A stretch of DNA of 64,000 nucleotides from a virus (IMGVR_UViG_3300033148_007408:6871-70870); one strand, 5' to 3'. Shown: positions 39,218 through 48,540, counted from the stretch's first letter. Numbers and translations: made by a program. Notes: generated from the sequence alone by a model not told the origin.

Positions 39218-40489
39218 ATGGAAAAAACTGGAATAATTTACATGGCAACAAACAAAATAAGCGGAAAATCTTATATTGGGCAAACCATAAGGGCGTTGAA
39301 AAAAAGAATTCGGGAACATTTTTATGACTCGAATATAATAAAAAAAGATGGCTCTTTCAAACATACTTTTAAGTTTGCTAATGCTCTCCGAAAATATCAA
39401 GAGGGCGATTGGAAGTGGAAGATACTACTTGACGACATTCCCCAAAAATATCTTGCAACCAAAGAGGAGTGGTCTGTCGCCAAACATGACACTTTTCATA
39501 ATGGTTATAATTCTACTAAGGGTGGAGAAGACTGTCCAATGAGATACGAAGAATCTAGAAGAAAATTATCTGAGTCCAAAATGGGAACAAAACGACCTGA
39601 TTTATCTGAGAGGAACAAACGAGTTAAATATTTCGGAGAAAAGAATCCCAAATCTAAACTGAATTGGGAAAAAGTAAAAGAAATTAGAGACAAATACTTA
39701 TCGGGCAAGTTCACATCTGTTAAATTAGGCAAAGAATATGGGGTGGCACCAAATACTATTTTGGGCATCATTGAAAACAAATCGTGGAAGAATGATGATT
39801 ATAATGTCGATTTTGATAAGATTCGAGAAATTAAAAGAAGAAATCTTAGCGGCAAGGGAGGAAACAACTATGGCGCTAGATTAAGTTGGGATAGGGTCGA
39901 AAAGATTAGGAGTAAATATTTATCGGGCAATTTTTCATTAAGCAAATTGGCAACTAAATATGAGGTAAGCAAAGATGTTATAAGTCGCATCGTAAATAAT
40001 AAATTTTGGATTGATCCATTATACAAAGCGGATAGTAATGTTATAAAAGAGATAGGGAAAAAGAACAGAAAAAAAGAAATGAGCGGTGAAAACAGCCCAC
40101 TTGCTAAATTAACTTGGGGTCAAACTAGGGAAATTAGAGAAAAATATTTATCGGGTGGTTTAACATCTGCTAAACTCGCCAACCAATATAATGTAAGCCC
40201 ATCTACTGTTTTGCGTGTAATAAATAATAAAGCATGGGAAGATCCGTTATGTAGTATAAACGGCGATGTGGCAAAAAAGATTGGAAAAGAAAACGAAAAA
40301 ATGAAGAAAATAAGCGGAGAAGATAACCCACATGCTAAATTAACATGGGATATTGTGAGAGAAATAAGAAGCAAGTATTCATTCGGCAAATTTTCTTATG
40401 ATGATTTGTCTAAAGAATATCACGTATCAAAACCACACATTGGTCGTATTATTAATAACGAAAATTGGAAAATACCACCAAAAAAATAA
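39218..40489 (+). CDS. GIY-YIG homing endonuclease with four HTH repeats
   Basis: Residues 1-95 of this 423-residue protein are a GIY-YIG nuclease domain, with GIIYMATNKISGKSYIGQT containing both motif halves and a conserved arginine near AIREH/KKRIREH. The remainder contains four copies of a 45-residue helix-turn-helix module, each beginning LxWxxVxEIRxKY and ending with NNKxW (for example LTWGQTREIREKYLSGGLTS and VSPSTVLRVINNKAWEDP). These belong to the NUMOD/HTH types that read the target DNA. It has its own promoter-like motif and ribosome site, separate from flanking operons. It is probably a mobile free-standing endonuclease inserted at the boundary between tail module and glycan cassette. 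Confidence 0.93.
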   Translation: MEKTGIIYMATNKISGKSYIGQTIRALKKRIREHFYDSNIIKKDGSFKHTFKFANALRKYQEGDWKWKILLDDIPQKYLATKEEWSVAKHDTFHNGYNSTKGGEDCPMRYEESRRKLSESKMGTKRPDLSERNKRVKYFGEKNPKSKLNWEKVKEIRDKYLSGKFTSVKLGKEYGVAPNTILGIIENKSWKNDDYNVDFDKIREIKRRNLSGKGGNNYGARLSWDRVEKIRSKYLSGNFSLSKLATKYEVSKDVISRIVNNKFWIDPLYKADSNVIKEIGKKNRKKEMSGENSPLAKLTWGQTREIREKYLSGGLTSAKLANQYNVSPSTVLRVINNKAWEDPLCSINGDVAKKIGKENEKMKKISGEDNPHAKLTWDIVREIRSKYSFGKFSYDDLSKEYHVSKPHIGRIINNENWKIPPKK

Positions 40490-40507
40490 GCGGAAACCCA
40501 TAATAAA

Positions 40508-40520
40508 CTGTATAATATAA
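40508..40520 (+). promoter_or_regulatory. Promoter-like motif, class 2 (CTGTATAATATAA)
   Basis: A TATAATATAA core preceded by CTG lies directly before AAGGAGG and the start of a 54-residue gene. It agrees with the 36.25 and 55.80 kb copies in the core. A transcript from here would have a leader of only about 13 bases and would carry the first part of the glycan cassette. Confidence 0.55.
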
Positions 40521-40535
40521 ACAAGGAGGTCTAAA

Positions 40536-40700
40536 ATGGCTAGAAAGAAGTATGATTATAAAATTCTTATCGTGAACTTTAAGAAACAACACTATGACCT
40601 GTACGATTGGTTGAAAAAGTATTGTGATGACAACGGACTTACTATTTCTCATTTAGTGCGGGAAATAATAAGAGATTTCAAGGATTCTAAGGGTGGATGA
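40536..40700 (+). CDS. Small ribbon-helix-helix-like protein
   Basis: The gene encodes 54 residues, with a strong AAGGAGG site 8 bases before the ATG. A short basic start and a beta-strand (YKILIVNF) are followed by two helices (DLYDWLKKYCDDNG, then LTISHLVREIIRDF), the layout of Arc/MetJ-type ribbon-helix-helix DNA-binding proteins. It aligns along its length with the 60-residue protein at 52.1 kb (HKDLIRWIKEKAERDDRSIS). It overlaps the next glycosyltransferase start (GTG) by 8 bases and is the first gene of that operon, so it may be a repressor of its own promoter; that is inferred. Confidence 0.7.
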   Translation: MARKKYDYKILIVNFKKQHYDLYDWLKKYCDDNGLTISHLVREIIRDFKDSKGG

Positions 40701-41916
40701 AAAATTAGATATTAGAAGTTTCAGTTGGCTTAAACCCGATCTTTCATGGGCGTTTGTAATATACGAGTTGACAAACGCTTTTGACAATCTTGGGTGTAAT
40801 TCGATGGTCCTTTCTACAAACGGAATGGACGAATCTTATTTTGATACACCCAACAAACGAAACAAATCTATCGCTGCTCTTGAACAATTTGGGCCGGGAA
40901 AGAAATCGGTATTTCTGGACTACTGTTATACGGTGGCTCCAAATTATTCAAAAAGATTTCTTCAAAACTCAAAAAATCGGGCGTGTGTGTATAACTACGA
41001 GACAACTATAATGCCCCCAGCGTGGAAGAGTTTGTATGACACTATCGACTATCACTTTCCCAGTTCTAATTTTTGTGCCGAGGTTTTTTATCGTAATGGG
41101 GTGCCGCTGGAGAAGATATTTGTTATACCTCATGGTGTGAATCAAAGAAAATTCAATAAAGATGTGCCTCCGATTAAATTGAGAACCAAGAAGGCTTATA
41201 AGTTTCTTTGCGTTGCGGCGCCTCATTATCGAAAAAATCTGGATGTGTTGCTAGATGCATATTGTCAAGCGTTTACTGCTGATGATAATGTATGTCTTGT
41301 ACTGAAAACGAAGGTATATAAACACTCGGATGGGATTATTGGGAAAGACAATCCGAACGGCAGACAGTTATATGAGTTATGTTTGGGTGATTTGTTTAAA
41401 CCGCTGATTAAAAAATATGGTAAAAAAATGCCTGAAATTGAAATACTGGGCGGGCGAGTGAAAAATCCCGCCAGTGTGTATAATTCGTGTAGTTGCCACG
41501 TTAGTACTACTGGCGGGGAAGGGTTTTTCCTCCCTGGGCTAGAGTCGCAATCTTGTGGCGGCGTTGATGGCAAAGGCATTGTAAATATTGTTCCGCGATA
41601 TTCTGGTCATCTTGATTTTATGAATGAGAATAATGCCCTTCTTATTAACACTAAATTACGCCATGCGACCGGGCAGGAGCAATATTGGGGATATGATCCG
41701 AAAGCCGTAATAGGACAGCCGGATTTGAGGTACACTGTGGAGTTAATGAGAAAAGCCTATAAAGAACACGACTCATTAGTTCAAAAGTTTAAGCCAGAAA
41801 TAGAACGCATCGTGAATAAGTTTTCGTGGGAAAACGCTGCACAAATGATGATAGACGTGTGCAATAAAAAAATAAACCATTATATTCCGGACACTTACAA
41901 TTACTGGCCAAAATAG
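40693..41916 (+). CDS. Glycosyltransferase, GT-B fold, family 4-like
   Basis: This 407-residue enzyme is likely to transfer a sugar from a nucleotide donor. The N-terminal half ends with NGVPLEKIFVIPHGVNQRKF, the usual linker with a 'P.GVn...F' motif. The C-terminal half begins YKFLCVAAPHYRKNLDVLLD and includes STTGGEGFFLPGLESQSCGG, which corresponds to the 'EGFGLP.LEAMACG' phosphate-binding E-x7-E motif, with both acidic residues present. The C-terminus has a helical SWENAAQMMIDVCNKKI. The GTG start overlaps the small regulator-like gene. Substrate is not predictable. It is the first of the cluster's GT4 types; the other is at 56.5 kb. Confidence 0.88.
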   Translation: MDEKLDIRSFSWLKPDLSWAFVIYELTNAFDNLGCNSMVLSTNGMDESYFDTPNKRNKSIAALEQFGPGKKSVFLDYCYTVAPNYSKRFLQNSKNRACVYNYETTIMPPAWKSLYDTIDYHFPSSNFCAEVFYRNGVPLEKIFVIPHGVNQRKFNKDVPPIKLRTKKAYKFLCVAAPHYRKNLDVLLDAYCQAFTADDNVCLVLKTKVYKHSDGIIGKDNPNGRQLYELCLGDLFKPLIKKYGKKMPEIEILGGRVKNPASVYNSCSCHVSTTGGEGFFLPGLESQSCGGVDGKGIVNIVPRYSGHLDFMNENNALLINTKLRHATGQEQYWGYDPKAVIGQPDLRYTVELMRKAYKEHDSLVQKFKPEIERIVNKFSWENAAQMMIDVCNKKINHYIPDTYNYWPK

Positions 41917-41924
41917 GATAATAA

Positions 41925-42611
41925 ATGAACAAATCAACAGTCTCTATAGTTATTCCCGTTTATAACCAACTCAAAATGACGATCGCTTGTCTTAACGATC
42001 TCCTCAAAACCCCTATACCAACAGAAACAATAGTAATAGATGATGGCTCTAAACGCGAACCAATATCAAAAGCACTTCCTAAACTATTTCCACAAGTTAA
42101 ACTTCTCACCAACGATACAAACTTAGGATTCGCCAAAACTGTAAATAAAGGCATCAAAGCATCAACAGGAACCCACATACTTTTACTCAATAACGACATT
42201 CGACTTCACAATCCCAACTTTCTACAAATAATGCTCGACAACATGAAAAAACGCAATTTAGACTTAACCGCTCCTAAAGGCGGAAGAATGTGCGAGAAAA
42301 CTTGGGAATATCAACCCGGAGAAGCAACTAAAACTACGGACTCTTTTACTTTTCTGCCATTCTGGTGTTGTTTGATTAAAAGAGAAGTATTTGACAGGAT
42401 AGGTTTTATAGACGAATCATATGGTAAAGGGTTCTGGGAGGATGTGACTTTCTGTCTAACCGCAAAAAAAGCAGGATTTAAGATGGGAATTACTGAAGGT
42501 ACAGGCGTAGAGCATCTTTATCACAGGACTTTTAGAGCAGAGGGTTATGATTTAGCCAAAGAATACGAAGAGAAACGCAAAATATTTCTGAAATTAGTGA
42601 AGAAAATATGA
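41925..42611 (+). CDS. Glycosyltransferase family 2
   Basis: This 228-residue GT-A enzyme starts VSIVIPVYNQLKMTIACLND and has ETIVIDDGS (nucleotide-binding Asp) and a DxD-like ILLLNNDIRLHNP. An acceptor-side segment, FLPFWCCLIKREVFDRIGFI, is followed by the acidic GKGFWEDVTFCLTAKKAG, which carries the usual 'ED.D' catalytic region as WEDVTF. This is the common arrangement of small rhamnosyl- or galactosyltransferase-like GT2 enzymes. It starts 8 bases after the GT4 stop and ends in an ATGA overlap. Confidence 0.9.
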   Translation: MNKSTVSIVIPVYNQLKMTIACLNDLLKTPIPTETIVIDDGSKREPISKALPKLFPQVKLLTNDTNLGFAKTVNKGIKASTGTHILLLNNDIRLHNPNFLQIMLDNMKKRNLDLTAPKGGRMCEKTWEYQPGEATKTTDSFTFLPFWCCLIKREVFDRIGFIDESYGKGFWEDVTFCLTAKKAGFKMGITEGTGVEHLYHRTFRAEGYDLAKEYEEKRKIFLKLVKKI

Positions 42612-43000
42612 TTAGTTTATCGAATGAAACCACATCTTATATGAACCGTATGATGACTTATAGATACACGAACGATGTGTATTCTATTTTTCCACCGACA
42701 ATATATCAGCGTTATTTGGCACATGGAGAAGTTGGAGTTCTAAAATCACCAGGAAGGTATTTGACTAGAACCCATAATAATAACTGGGGAACAGTGATTA
42801 CAGGGAAATATCCAAATAGGTATATGGTGAGTGTGGATGGAGTTAGTCCTGGGCTTTTATTGATGAAAATATTTTATATTTGCGGGATGTTTAATATTAA
42901 GCAGATATGGTGGGGATCAATGCCAGAGATTCAGTCTTTCGGAGACAAGTTTTTTACAAAATGCATGTGTTCTTTTATACTTGAAGGTGCCAGTGGTTAA
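42608..43000 (+). CDS. Uncharacterised small protein in the glycan cassette
   Basis: This 130-residue protein has no family resemblance that can be recognised. It is compact, aromatic-rich (NRMMTYRYTNDVYSIFPPT, IYQRYLAHGEVGVLKS) and has a hydrophobic stretch around residues 78-95 (GLLLMKIFYICGMFNI). It overlaps the glycosyltransferase upstream (ATGA) and the first of two paralogous 99-residue genes downstream. Expression is therefore tied to the glycan operon. Function unknown. Confidence 0.6.
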   Translation: MISLSNETTSYMNRMMTYRYTNDVYSIFPPTIYQRYLAHGEVGVLKSPGRYLTRTHNNNWGTVITGKYPNRYMVSVDGVSPGLLLMKIFYICGMFNIKQIWWGSMPEIQSFGDKFFTKCMCSFILEGASG

Positions 43001-43292
43001 TTTTAATGTTTTGGTAATGAGAATGTCAAAAAACCGTGGGCTTGGGTTATACTGTAATAATATATCCCACTTGGTGCTTCGGTATTTACATAAAAACTGC
43101 CAGAGTTTTACGAGAGAGCCTTTAACACAAGCCACAGAATATCGAATTGAGCAATATTGCGAGTCTATTTTAAACGAACTAGGGCGTTGTGGGATAATTA
43201 GAGAAAACCAGCATAGGGTTTGTGAGTTTGCTATATTTTCACACGAAATAACACCAAAAGAATATTATTGTCATTTTGCGAGGAAAACATGA
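42993..43292 (+). CDS. Uncharacterised 99-residue protein, first of a tandem pair
   Basis: The GTG at 42993 was chosen as start because it gives exactly the same N-terminus and length (99 residues) as the next gene (VNFNVLVMRM against MNKFDVSVMRV). An upstream TTG at 42981 is possible. Shared features with the paralogue are LGLYCNNISHLVL, YLHKNCQSF and the ending EFAIFSHEITPKEYYCHFA. Several cysteines are conserved (YCNN, CQSF, YC before the end). No known fold is recognised. It overlaps both neighbours. Confidence 0.7.
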   Translation: MVNFNVLVMRMSKNRGLGLYCNNISHLVLRYLHKNCQSFTREPLTQATEYRIEQYCESILNELGRCGIIRENQHRVCEFAIFSHEITPKEYYCHFARKT

Positions 43293-43588
43293 ATAAATTT
43301 GATGTTTCGGTAATGAGAGTACCACACAATCTTGGGCTGTCGATTTATTGCAACAACGTATCTTACTTGGTGCTTCTATATTTACATAAAATTTGCCAGA
43401 GTTTTGTGGGAGTATGTTTAACGTCGGCAGTAGAACATGAAGTTAAGGCACGTTGTGAGTTTGTCTTAAGTGATTTATGGCATAGTGGGACAATTAGGGA
43501 GAACGAGTATATGATTTATGAGTTTGCTATATTTTTACACGAAATAACACCAAAAGAATATTATTGTTATTTTGCGAGTAAGACATGA
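43289..43588 (+). CDS. Uncharacterised 99-residue protein, second of a tandem pair
   Basis: This is a paralogue of the gene before it, at roughly half identical residues and equal length. The ATG at 43289 overlaps the preceding TGA and has a GAGG site, so this start is preferred over an upstream TTG at 43268. The conserved ends (LGLSIYCNNVSYLVLLYLHK and IFLHEITPKEYYCYFA) show a tandem duplication that has since diverged. The next glycosyltransferase start overlaps its stop. Function unknown. Confidence 0.72.
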   Translation: MNKFDVSVMRVPHNLGLSIYCNNVSYLVLLYLHKICQSFVGVCLTSAVEHEVKARCEFVLSDLWHSGTIRENEYMIYEFAIFLHEITPKEYYCYFASKT

Positions 43589-44409
43589 AAATCGATATTT
43601 GCATAACCTCATATAGAAACGCCGAAAAACTCAAAATGTGCTTAGAGTCGATAATAGAAAAGACCAAGTTTGTCGATTACCATATTTATGTTTTGTTAAA
43701 TGACCCAAATGAAGAAATGAAAAAAGTTATCCATGATTCAATTTTTATGGGCGATGTACAATTTACCGATCGCATTACTCCGGTTTTTAATGACAATAAC
43801 AATGGTTCGTTTTCTAAAAATAATAATGAGTTAGTCGCAGAGGGCGACGGAGACCTAATTTTGTTTTTGAATGACGATATCGAGATTCAACACGATTCTT
43901 GGTTATTGAACATGACTCAAGTAACGGACAACGACCCAAATATCGGCGTTGTGGGGGCTTTATTGCTATACCCTTCAAAAAAAATTCAGCACGTCGGGGT
44001 GTTTTTTAGCGAACGAACCAACAATCTTCCCTTTCATATGTATTATCGCAAAAGCCCAAAAGAAGTTAAGGATTTCATATCTGTTCCTCGTTATTATCAG
44101 GCAGTAACGGGAGCTTGTATGTTAGTGAGAAGAAAAGATTTTGAGACATTGGGCGGGCTATGTAATGATTATTTCTATTGCTATGAAGACATACAATACT
44201 GTTTGGATGTTAGACATAAATTAAAAAAGAAATGTGTTTATACGCCCAATGCGGTTCTTATTCATCACGAAGGAATAAGCAGCTCTTCTAAAAATAACCC
44301 CCATCTACAAAAAAACATAGAAGCATTTAGGAAAAACTGTACGGGTAAATATTATAACGATTTAGAATTTTACCTATCTAATCCAAACTTCATGGTATAC
44401 AATAAATGA
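43585..44409 (+). CDS. Glycosyltransferase family 2 (rhamnosyltransferase-like)
   Basis: This 274-residue GT-A enzyme starts KIDICITSYRNAEKLKMCLE, has a donor-binding loop around FNDNNNGSFSKNNNELV, and a clear DxD in LILFLNDDIEIQHDSWLLNM. The acceptor or catalytic part includes YYQAVTGACMLVRRKDFETL and the acidic FYCYEDIQYCLDVRHKL, followed by a histidine pair (LIHHEGIS) that often coordinates or positions substrate. The same core is found inside the 854-residue enzyme encoded next, which suggests duplication. It overlaps neighbours by 4 bases on both sides. Confidence 0.9.
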   Translation: MKIDICITSYRNAEKLKMCLESIIEKTKFVDYHIYVLLNDPNEEMKKVIHDSIFMGDVQFTDRITPVFNDNNNGSFSKNNNELVAEGDGDLILFLNDDIEIQHDSWLLNMTQVTDNDPNIGVVGALLLYPSKKIQHVGVFFSERTNNLPFHMYYRKSPKEVKDFISVPRYYQAVTGACMLVRRKDFETLGGLCNDYFYCYEDIQYCLDVRHKLKKKCVYTPNAVLIHHEGISSSSKNNPHLQKNIEAFRKNCTGKYYNDLEFYLSNPNFMVYNK

Positions 44410-46970
44410 ACTCTGCTGGTGGCCCCGGATATAAATGGCGCGGTAAAAATATTCGTCTCATACAAAGGCGAAATATTGATTGCGTAACTATGCCACGAAA
44501 AGATTCTTGCGTGGTTTTAAGCGCCAAGATAAAAGCAAATACCATGTACCGCGTTAATATAACAGCGAAAAATGCCGGCGGAAATGGTTTGGTTGCTGCG
44601 AGATTTTCTTCCGGAGAGTGTGGGGCATCACCGGCATATGTAGTATCAAAAGACTTTCATACTGTGCAGATAGAGGTTTGGGTAAAAAGTATAGTTTCAA
44701 AAGATACTACCCTAGAAGTATATCGTCCCCCAAAAGCAACTGGCAATATACTCGTCAGCAATGTTTCTTTTCATATGATTAAGAAAGTTAAACCCGCACC
44801 TATTAAAAAAATAGAGGATAAGGCTACAAAAAAACGAGTGCAAGAAATAACGGCGCGACAGAATAAGTTGGAACAAAAAGAACGCGTAGATAAATTGAAA
44901 AAAATATCCGAGGCGCGAAAAATAGGTATGTCGGTCGGAAATCAGTGGCAAGGAAAGAATATACGCACAGTTAATAAGTTTGGATCCAGTTGTGCTAATA
45001 TATCGGGCTCAGACTCAATTCTTTTATTGCCAGTTGTTGTAAAACCCGACTCAATATATCGTGTGGTTATTACGGCATCTAAAGCATCAGCGTCTGGAAA
45101 TGGCGAACTATTAATAAACTTTTCTGCCGGCCGAGGTTTTGATGGACCCTTGGCGACTTTTAAGGCAAATGGTATAATACTTCGTGACTATTCTCTCAAT
45201 CTTCAAAGTCCAAAAGCAAAACCAAGCACACAAGTTTATTTAAGAGTGTGGCGGTCAAAATCTTCAGGTGCCAATATACTCATTAAAGATATTAGGTATT
45301 CTTATGTGAAAGAGGTCCAGAAACCAAAACCTAAAATTAGACCTCGACCCAAACCTCGAAGTAAAACAAAAAACAAGGAAGATAAAATAATGAAATTTCG
45401 ACCATATGCAAAAATAAAATCTAGTGTGGCGAATATGGTGAATGAGGTTTTAATCACCGATGCACTTCAAGTTCCCAAGGTGAGCATAATAACTCCAACA
45501 CGAGATAATCTAAACTTGCTTTCGAAATGCCATAAAGCGTTAGGTGAAAATACTGCTTATCCGAGCTGGGAGTGGATAGTTGGAGATAGCGATTCTACTG
45601 ACGGCACTGTAGAGTTTATGCAAAATGTGAAACGAGACAATGTAAAGTTCATAGAAAGAGGAACTACGGACGGTTCATTTTCTTCTATAAACAATGAGCT
45701 AGTGGAACAATCAACGGGAGAATATGTGCTCTTTCTTAATGACGACACGGAACCTCAACCGTTTTGGCTTTACAATATGATGTCCAAGATTCATCGTCAT
45801 CCGGAGATAGGGATAGTTGGGGCAAAATTATTATACAGTCCAGGCAGAATACAACACGCGGGAATAGCATTTATGAACGAGGGGCCAGGAAACTTGGGTA
45901 AATCTGTGTTGAAATCATTCCCCAAGGGCTTTGCCGAACACGATCGTTTTTATCAAGCAGTTACTGGTGCTTGTTTGTTAATGCGCCGTGAAGATTTTGA
46001 AGCAATTGGTGGGTTTGATTTGGAGTACTGGTTTTGCTACGATGATATGGCGCTGTGTATGAAAGTTAAACATCAATTAAAGAAAAAGATTCTATATGCG
46101 GCTAATGCGGAGGTGTTTCATCGAGAAAGCGTAACGCAAAACAAATTCAAGACGGGCGGAGAAAAACAAAAGGCGGGAATAGAATATTTTAAGAAGACAT
46201 GGATGCCCAAAGCAGAAAAAGATTTCAATAAGTATATGAAATTAGTGGGAAAAAACAAGTATCCAGTTGACATTTCCTTCGTAACTTGCGTAAATAACCT
46301 TCAGCAATACACCAATTATGTTGTGGGGTCTCTGTTTAGCAACAAAACCGGTAAAAATTATGAGATTATCCCTATTCTTAATTTCGGCAACAAATATTCA
46401 GCAGCACGAGCGTTAAATATTGGAATAGACAAAGCGAGGGGTAGTTTGATTATCCTAATACACCAAGATGTAATATTCCTCAAAGGGTGGGTTGAGATGT
46501 TATATGAACGGATTGCAGAAATAGAGAAAGAGGACAAGGGATGGGGTGTATTGGGGACAGCAGGAATAAACACAAAAGATGACACAATAGGTATAGTTTA
46601 TAATACCAAGGGAAGAGTTCAATGGCAATCCACTAGGAGAAAACGCATATGTTCTGTGCAAACAGTAGACGAGCATTGCATGATAATACGAAAAAAATCC
46701 GGATTGAGATTTGATGAGGCCTTTAATGGCTGGCATATGTATGGGCCGGACATTTGTTTGACTGCGATCCAAAAGGGAATGACTAATTATGGGATATTAT
46801 GCCCTTTAATTCACGATTCCAAATCCACTAGTTTAATTTCAGGCAAAAAAGAGTTCATGAGATACTTAAATATGCTGAATACAAAGTGGGGATCTAAAAT
46901 ACCACTGATAAGAACGCCCACATCGATAATAAAAAAGAGAGTGGCGAGAACTTTTGTGAGGTTCAAATGA
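44406..46970 (+). CDS. Multidomain glycosyltransferase: two beta-sandwich modules, GT2 and StrF-like GT
   Basis: This is an 854-residue modular enzyme. Residues 1-125 and about 178-305 are two related beta-sandwich modules, each starting W(R/Q)GKNIR and containing YRVNITAKNAGGNG or YRVVITASKASASGNG. They look like carbohydrate-binding domains. A Lys/Pro linker follows. Residues about 356-590 are a GT2 domain with VSIITPTRDNLNLLSKCHKA, LFLNDDTEPQ and FYQAVTGACLLMRREDFEAI. Residues about 620-854 are a second GT-A-like domain of the StrF/Glyco_tranf_2_5 type (DISFVTCVNNLQQYTNYVVG, IILIHQDVIFLKGWVEMLYE, QTVDEHCMIIRKKSGLRFDE). It may add two sugars in sequence. The C-terminal domain is shared with the 556-residue protein at 49.5 kb. 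Confidence 0.85.
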   Translation: MNSAGGPGYKWRGKNIRLIQRRNIDCVTMPRKDSCVVLSAKIKANTMYRVNITAKNAGGNGLVAARFSSGECGASPAYVVSKDFHTVQIEVWVKSIVSKDTTLEVYRPPKATGNILVSNVSFHMIKKVKPAPIKKIEDKATKKRVQEITARQNKLEQKERVDKLKKISEARKIGMSVGNQWQGKNIRTVNKFGSSCANISGSDSILLLPVVVKPDSIYRVVITASKASASGNGELLINFSAGRGFDGPLATFKANGIILRDYSLNLQSPKAKPSTQVYLRVWRSKSSGANILIKDIRYSYVKEVQKPKPKIRPRPKPRSKTKNKEDKIMKFRPYAKIKSSVANMVNEVLITDALQVPKVSIITPTRDNLNLLSKCHKALGENTAYPSWEWIVGDSDSTDGTVEFMQNVKRDNVKFIERGTTDGSFSSINNELVEQSTGEYVLFLNDDTEPQPFWLYNMMSKIHRHPEIGIVGAKLLYSPGRIQHAGIAFMNEGPGNLGKSVLKSFPKGFAEHDRFYQAVTGACLLMRREDFEAIGGFDLEYWFCYDDMALCMKVKHQLKKKILYAANAEVFHRESVTQNKFKTGGEKQKAGIEYFKKTWMPKAEKDFNKYMKLVGKNKYPVDISFVTCVNNLQQYTNYVVGSLFSNKTGKNYEIIPILNFGNKYSAARALNIGIDKARGSLIILIHQDVIFLKGWVEMLYERIAEIEKEDKGWGVLGTAGINTKDDTIGIVYNTKGRVQWQSTRRKRICSVQTVDEHCMIIRKKSGLRFDEAFNGWHMYGPDICLTAIQKGMTNYGILCPLIHDSKSTSLISGKKEFMRYLNMLNTKWGSKIPLIRTPTSIIKKRVARTFVRFK

Positions 46971-47713
46971 GAGGATTTAACTTGGATAAAAAAACGCTTA
47001 GTGCGTTATATTTAGACCAGAAAAAGAGTTGCAAAAGTATCGGAGAATTGTATGGAGTGGGCTTTGAAGCCATAAGAAAAAATCTGATTAGATGCGATAT
47101 ACCAAGACGCTCCGCGGCATCTTATAAAATTAGAGATAGATTGGTGCTTAAACCGGAACAATTAGAGTTTTTAGACGGGTTTTTGGCAGGTGATGGTTCT
47201 ATTTCATACAGGCTTGCGCGCGACACTTGTAACGGTTGGCTCAGTGGGATGTTCAAACACAAAGAATTCGCCAAATACATTTCTAATTATTTGGATATAG
47301 ATAAAAATGTTTCAAAATATATACATAAAAGCGAAAGATACAAGTCCGGAGAGTGCATTTGTTATACCGTTCATTCCGGAGCAAATGTTTTTTACACCGA
47401 AGAAAGAGGTAGGTGGTACCCAAACGGTGTTAAAATAATTCCCAGTGACTTCAGTTTTTCGCCAACATCAATGAACATACTATACTTATGCGATGGGTCT
47501 AAACTAAGGCTGGGCGCAGTAATTTGTACAGATAGTTTTGAAATTGATAATGTAGAGGCGACAATTATTACATTTTTAAGAGATATAGGGATTAAATGTC
47601 ATGTACGTAAAGACAGTAAAGTCTATATAAGCGAAAAGTCGATTAGAGATTTCTTGAACTTTATTGGCGATTGTCCGGTAAAATGCTACAACTATAAATG
47701 GAGAATCAAATGA
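46967..47713 (+). CDS. LAGLIDADG homing endonuclease (LAGLIDADG_2 type), first
   Basis: This is a 248-residue free-standing endonuclease with two motifs in one chain. The first is LEFLDGFLAGDGSISYR. The second is MNILYLCDGSKL, followed by the family's GAVICTDSFEIDNVEATIIT and the end FLNFIGDCPVKCYNYKWRIK. The N-terminal 45 residues are an HTH (TLSALYLDQKKSCKSIGELY) that probably adds DNA contacts. The second-motif residues deviate from DDG to CDG, so activity should be tested. It starts in an ATGA overlap with the upstream glycosyltransferase and ends in one with the downstream one. Its last codons, WRIK, contain the GGAG used by the downstream gene. Confidence 0.9.
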   Translation: MRGFNLDKKTLSALYLDQKKSCKSIGELYGVGFEAIRKNLIRCDIPRRSAASYKIRDRLVLKPEQLEFLDGFLAGDGSISYRLARDTCNGWLSGMFKHKEFAKYISNYLDIDKNVSKYIHKSERYKSGECICYTVHSGANVFYTEERGRWYPNGVKIIPSDFSFSPTSMNILYLCDGSKLRLGAVICTDSFEIDNVEATIITFLRDIGIKCHVRKDSKVYISEKSIRDFLNFIGDCPVKCYNYKWRIK

Positions 47714-48540
47714 GTAAAAATCTAATGTCCGTTGTAATACTTAATTGGAACAGACTTGAATATTCTAAACGCACTATCGAAAGTATAATTAAAAAGATGA
47801 CCGTTCCGCATATTTTAACATTAGTGGATAATAACAGTTCCAAGCAAAGTGGTATTCGAGATTATCTTTCCAGTATAACCAAATCGAACACCAACGCCGA
47901 GGAGGTTATTCATGTATTTAACGAAAAAAATCTTGGCGTTGCTGGCGGTCGAAACTCTGGAATATGGGCGGTAGAGCAGAAAAAGTTGGAACCGACTTAT
48001 TTGTTTAATCTTGATGACGATGTACTCTTACCAGATCGGTTCGATGTATTAATGAAAGAAATATGTGATAAAGTGTTAAGGGTGGGAATAACAGGTGTGA
48101 GCGTAGAGCCAAACAAATATCCTTTAGTAACAATGAATGGAGTTAGGGTACAGTTGAAAAGACAGGGGAACTTGAATGGGGCAGCACTTTGTCTATCGCG
48201 GCGTGTTCTTTTGAGAGTTGGTTATTATGGGTTTGGAAGGGGGACTATATATGGGCACGAGGATAGCTATCTGAGGTACAAACTTGACATTCTTGGTCTT
48301 TTAAGTGCTTATATTCCTGGTCGTGGCATACATTTGGACACCGATAAGGATAAAAAATATAGAAAGGCAAAGAATCTAGCACACGTAAAAGGTTCAATGC
48401 AGCTTAACGAATTATCCGGAAGTATTGTAGAAATGCGGAAAACAAAGAACGTTTATACTTCTTATACACTGCCGGAAGAATATAACCCAGTTGACGGAAA
48501 GATTTTTACCAATGATTTAATTCTTGGTGATAGAAAGTGA
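47710..48540 (+). CDS. Glycosyltransferase family 2
   Basis: Start 47710 was chosen because ATGA overlaps the endonuclease stop and GGAG lies 7 bases upstream; an in-frame ATG at 47698 is inside the endonuclease. The GT-A pattern is clear: MSVVILNWNRLEYSKRTIES, LTLVDNNSSKQSG, NLGVAGGRNSGIWAVEQ (donor-binding motif of small GT2 proteins) and YLFNLDDDVLLPDRFD with the DxD. GTIYGHEDSYLRYKLDILGL carries the ED acidic pair. The C-terminus is helical and charged. The gene is flanked by endonucleases on both sides. Confidence 0.9.
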   Translation: MSKNLMSVVILNWNRLEYSKRTIESIIKKMTVPHILTLVDNNSSKQSGIRDYLSSITKSNTNAEEVIHVFNEKNLGVAGGRNSGIWAVEQKKLEPTYLFNLDDDVLLPDRFDVLMKEICDKVLRVGITGVSVEPNKYPLVTMNGVRVQLKRQGNLNGAALCLSRRVLLRVGYYGFGRGTIYGHEDSYLRYKLDILGLLSAYIPGRGIHLDTDKDKKYRKAKNLAHVKGSMQLNELSGSIVEMRKTKNVYTSYTLPEEYNPVDGKIFTNDLILGDRK

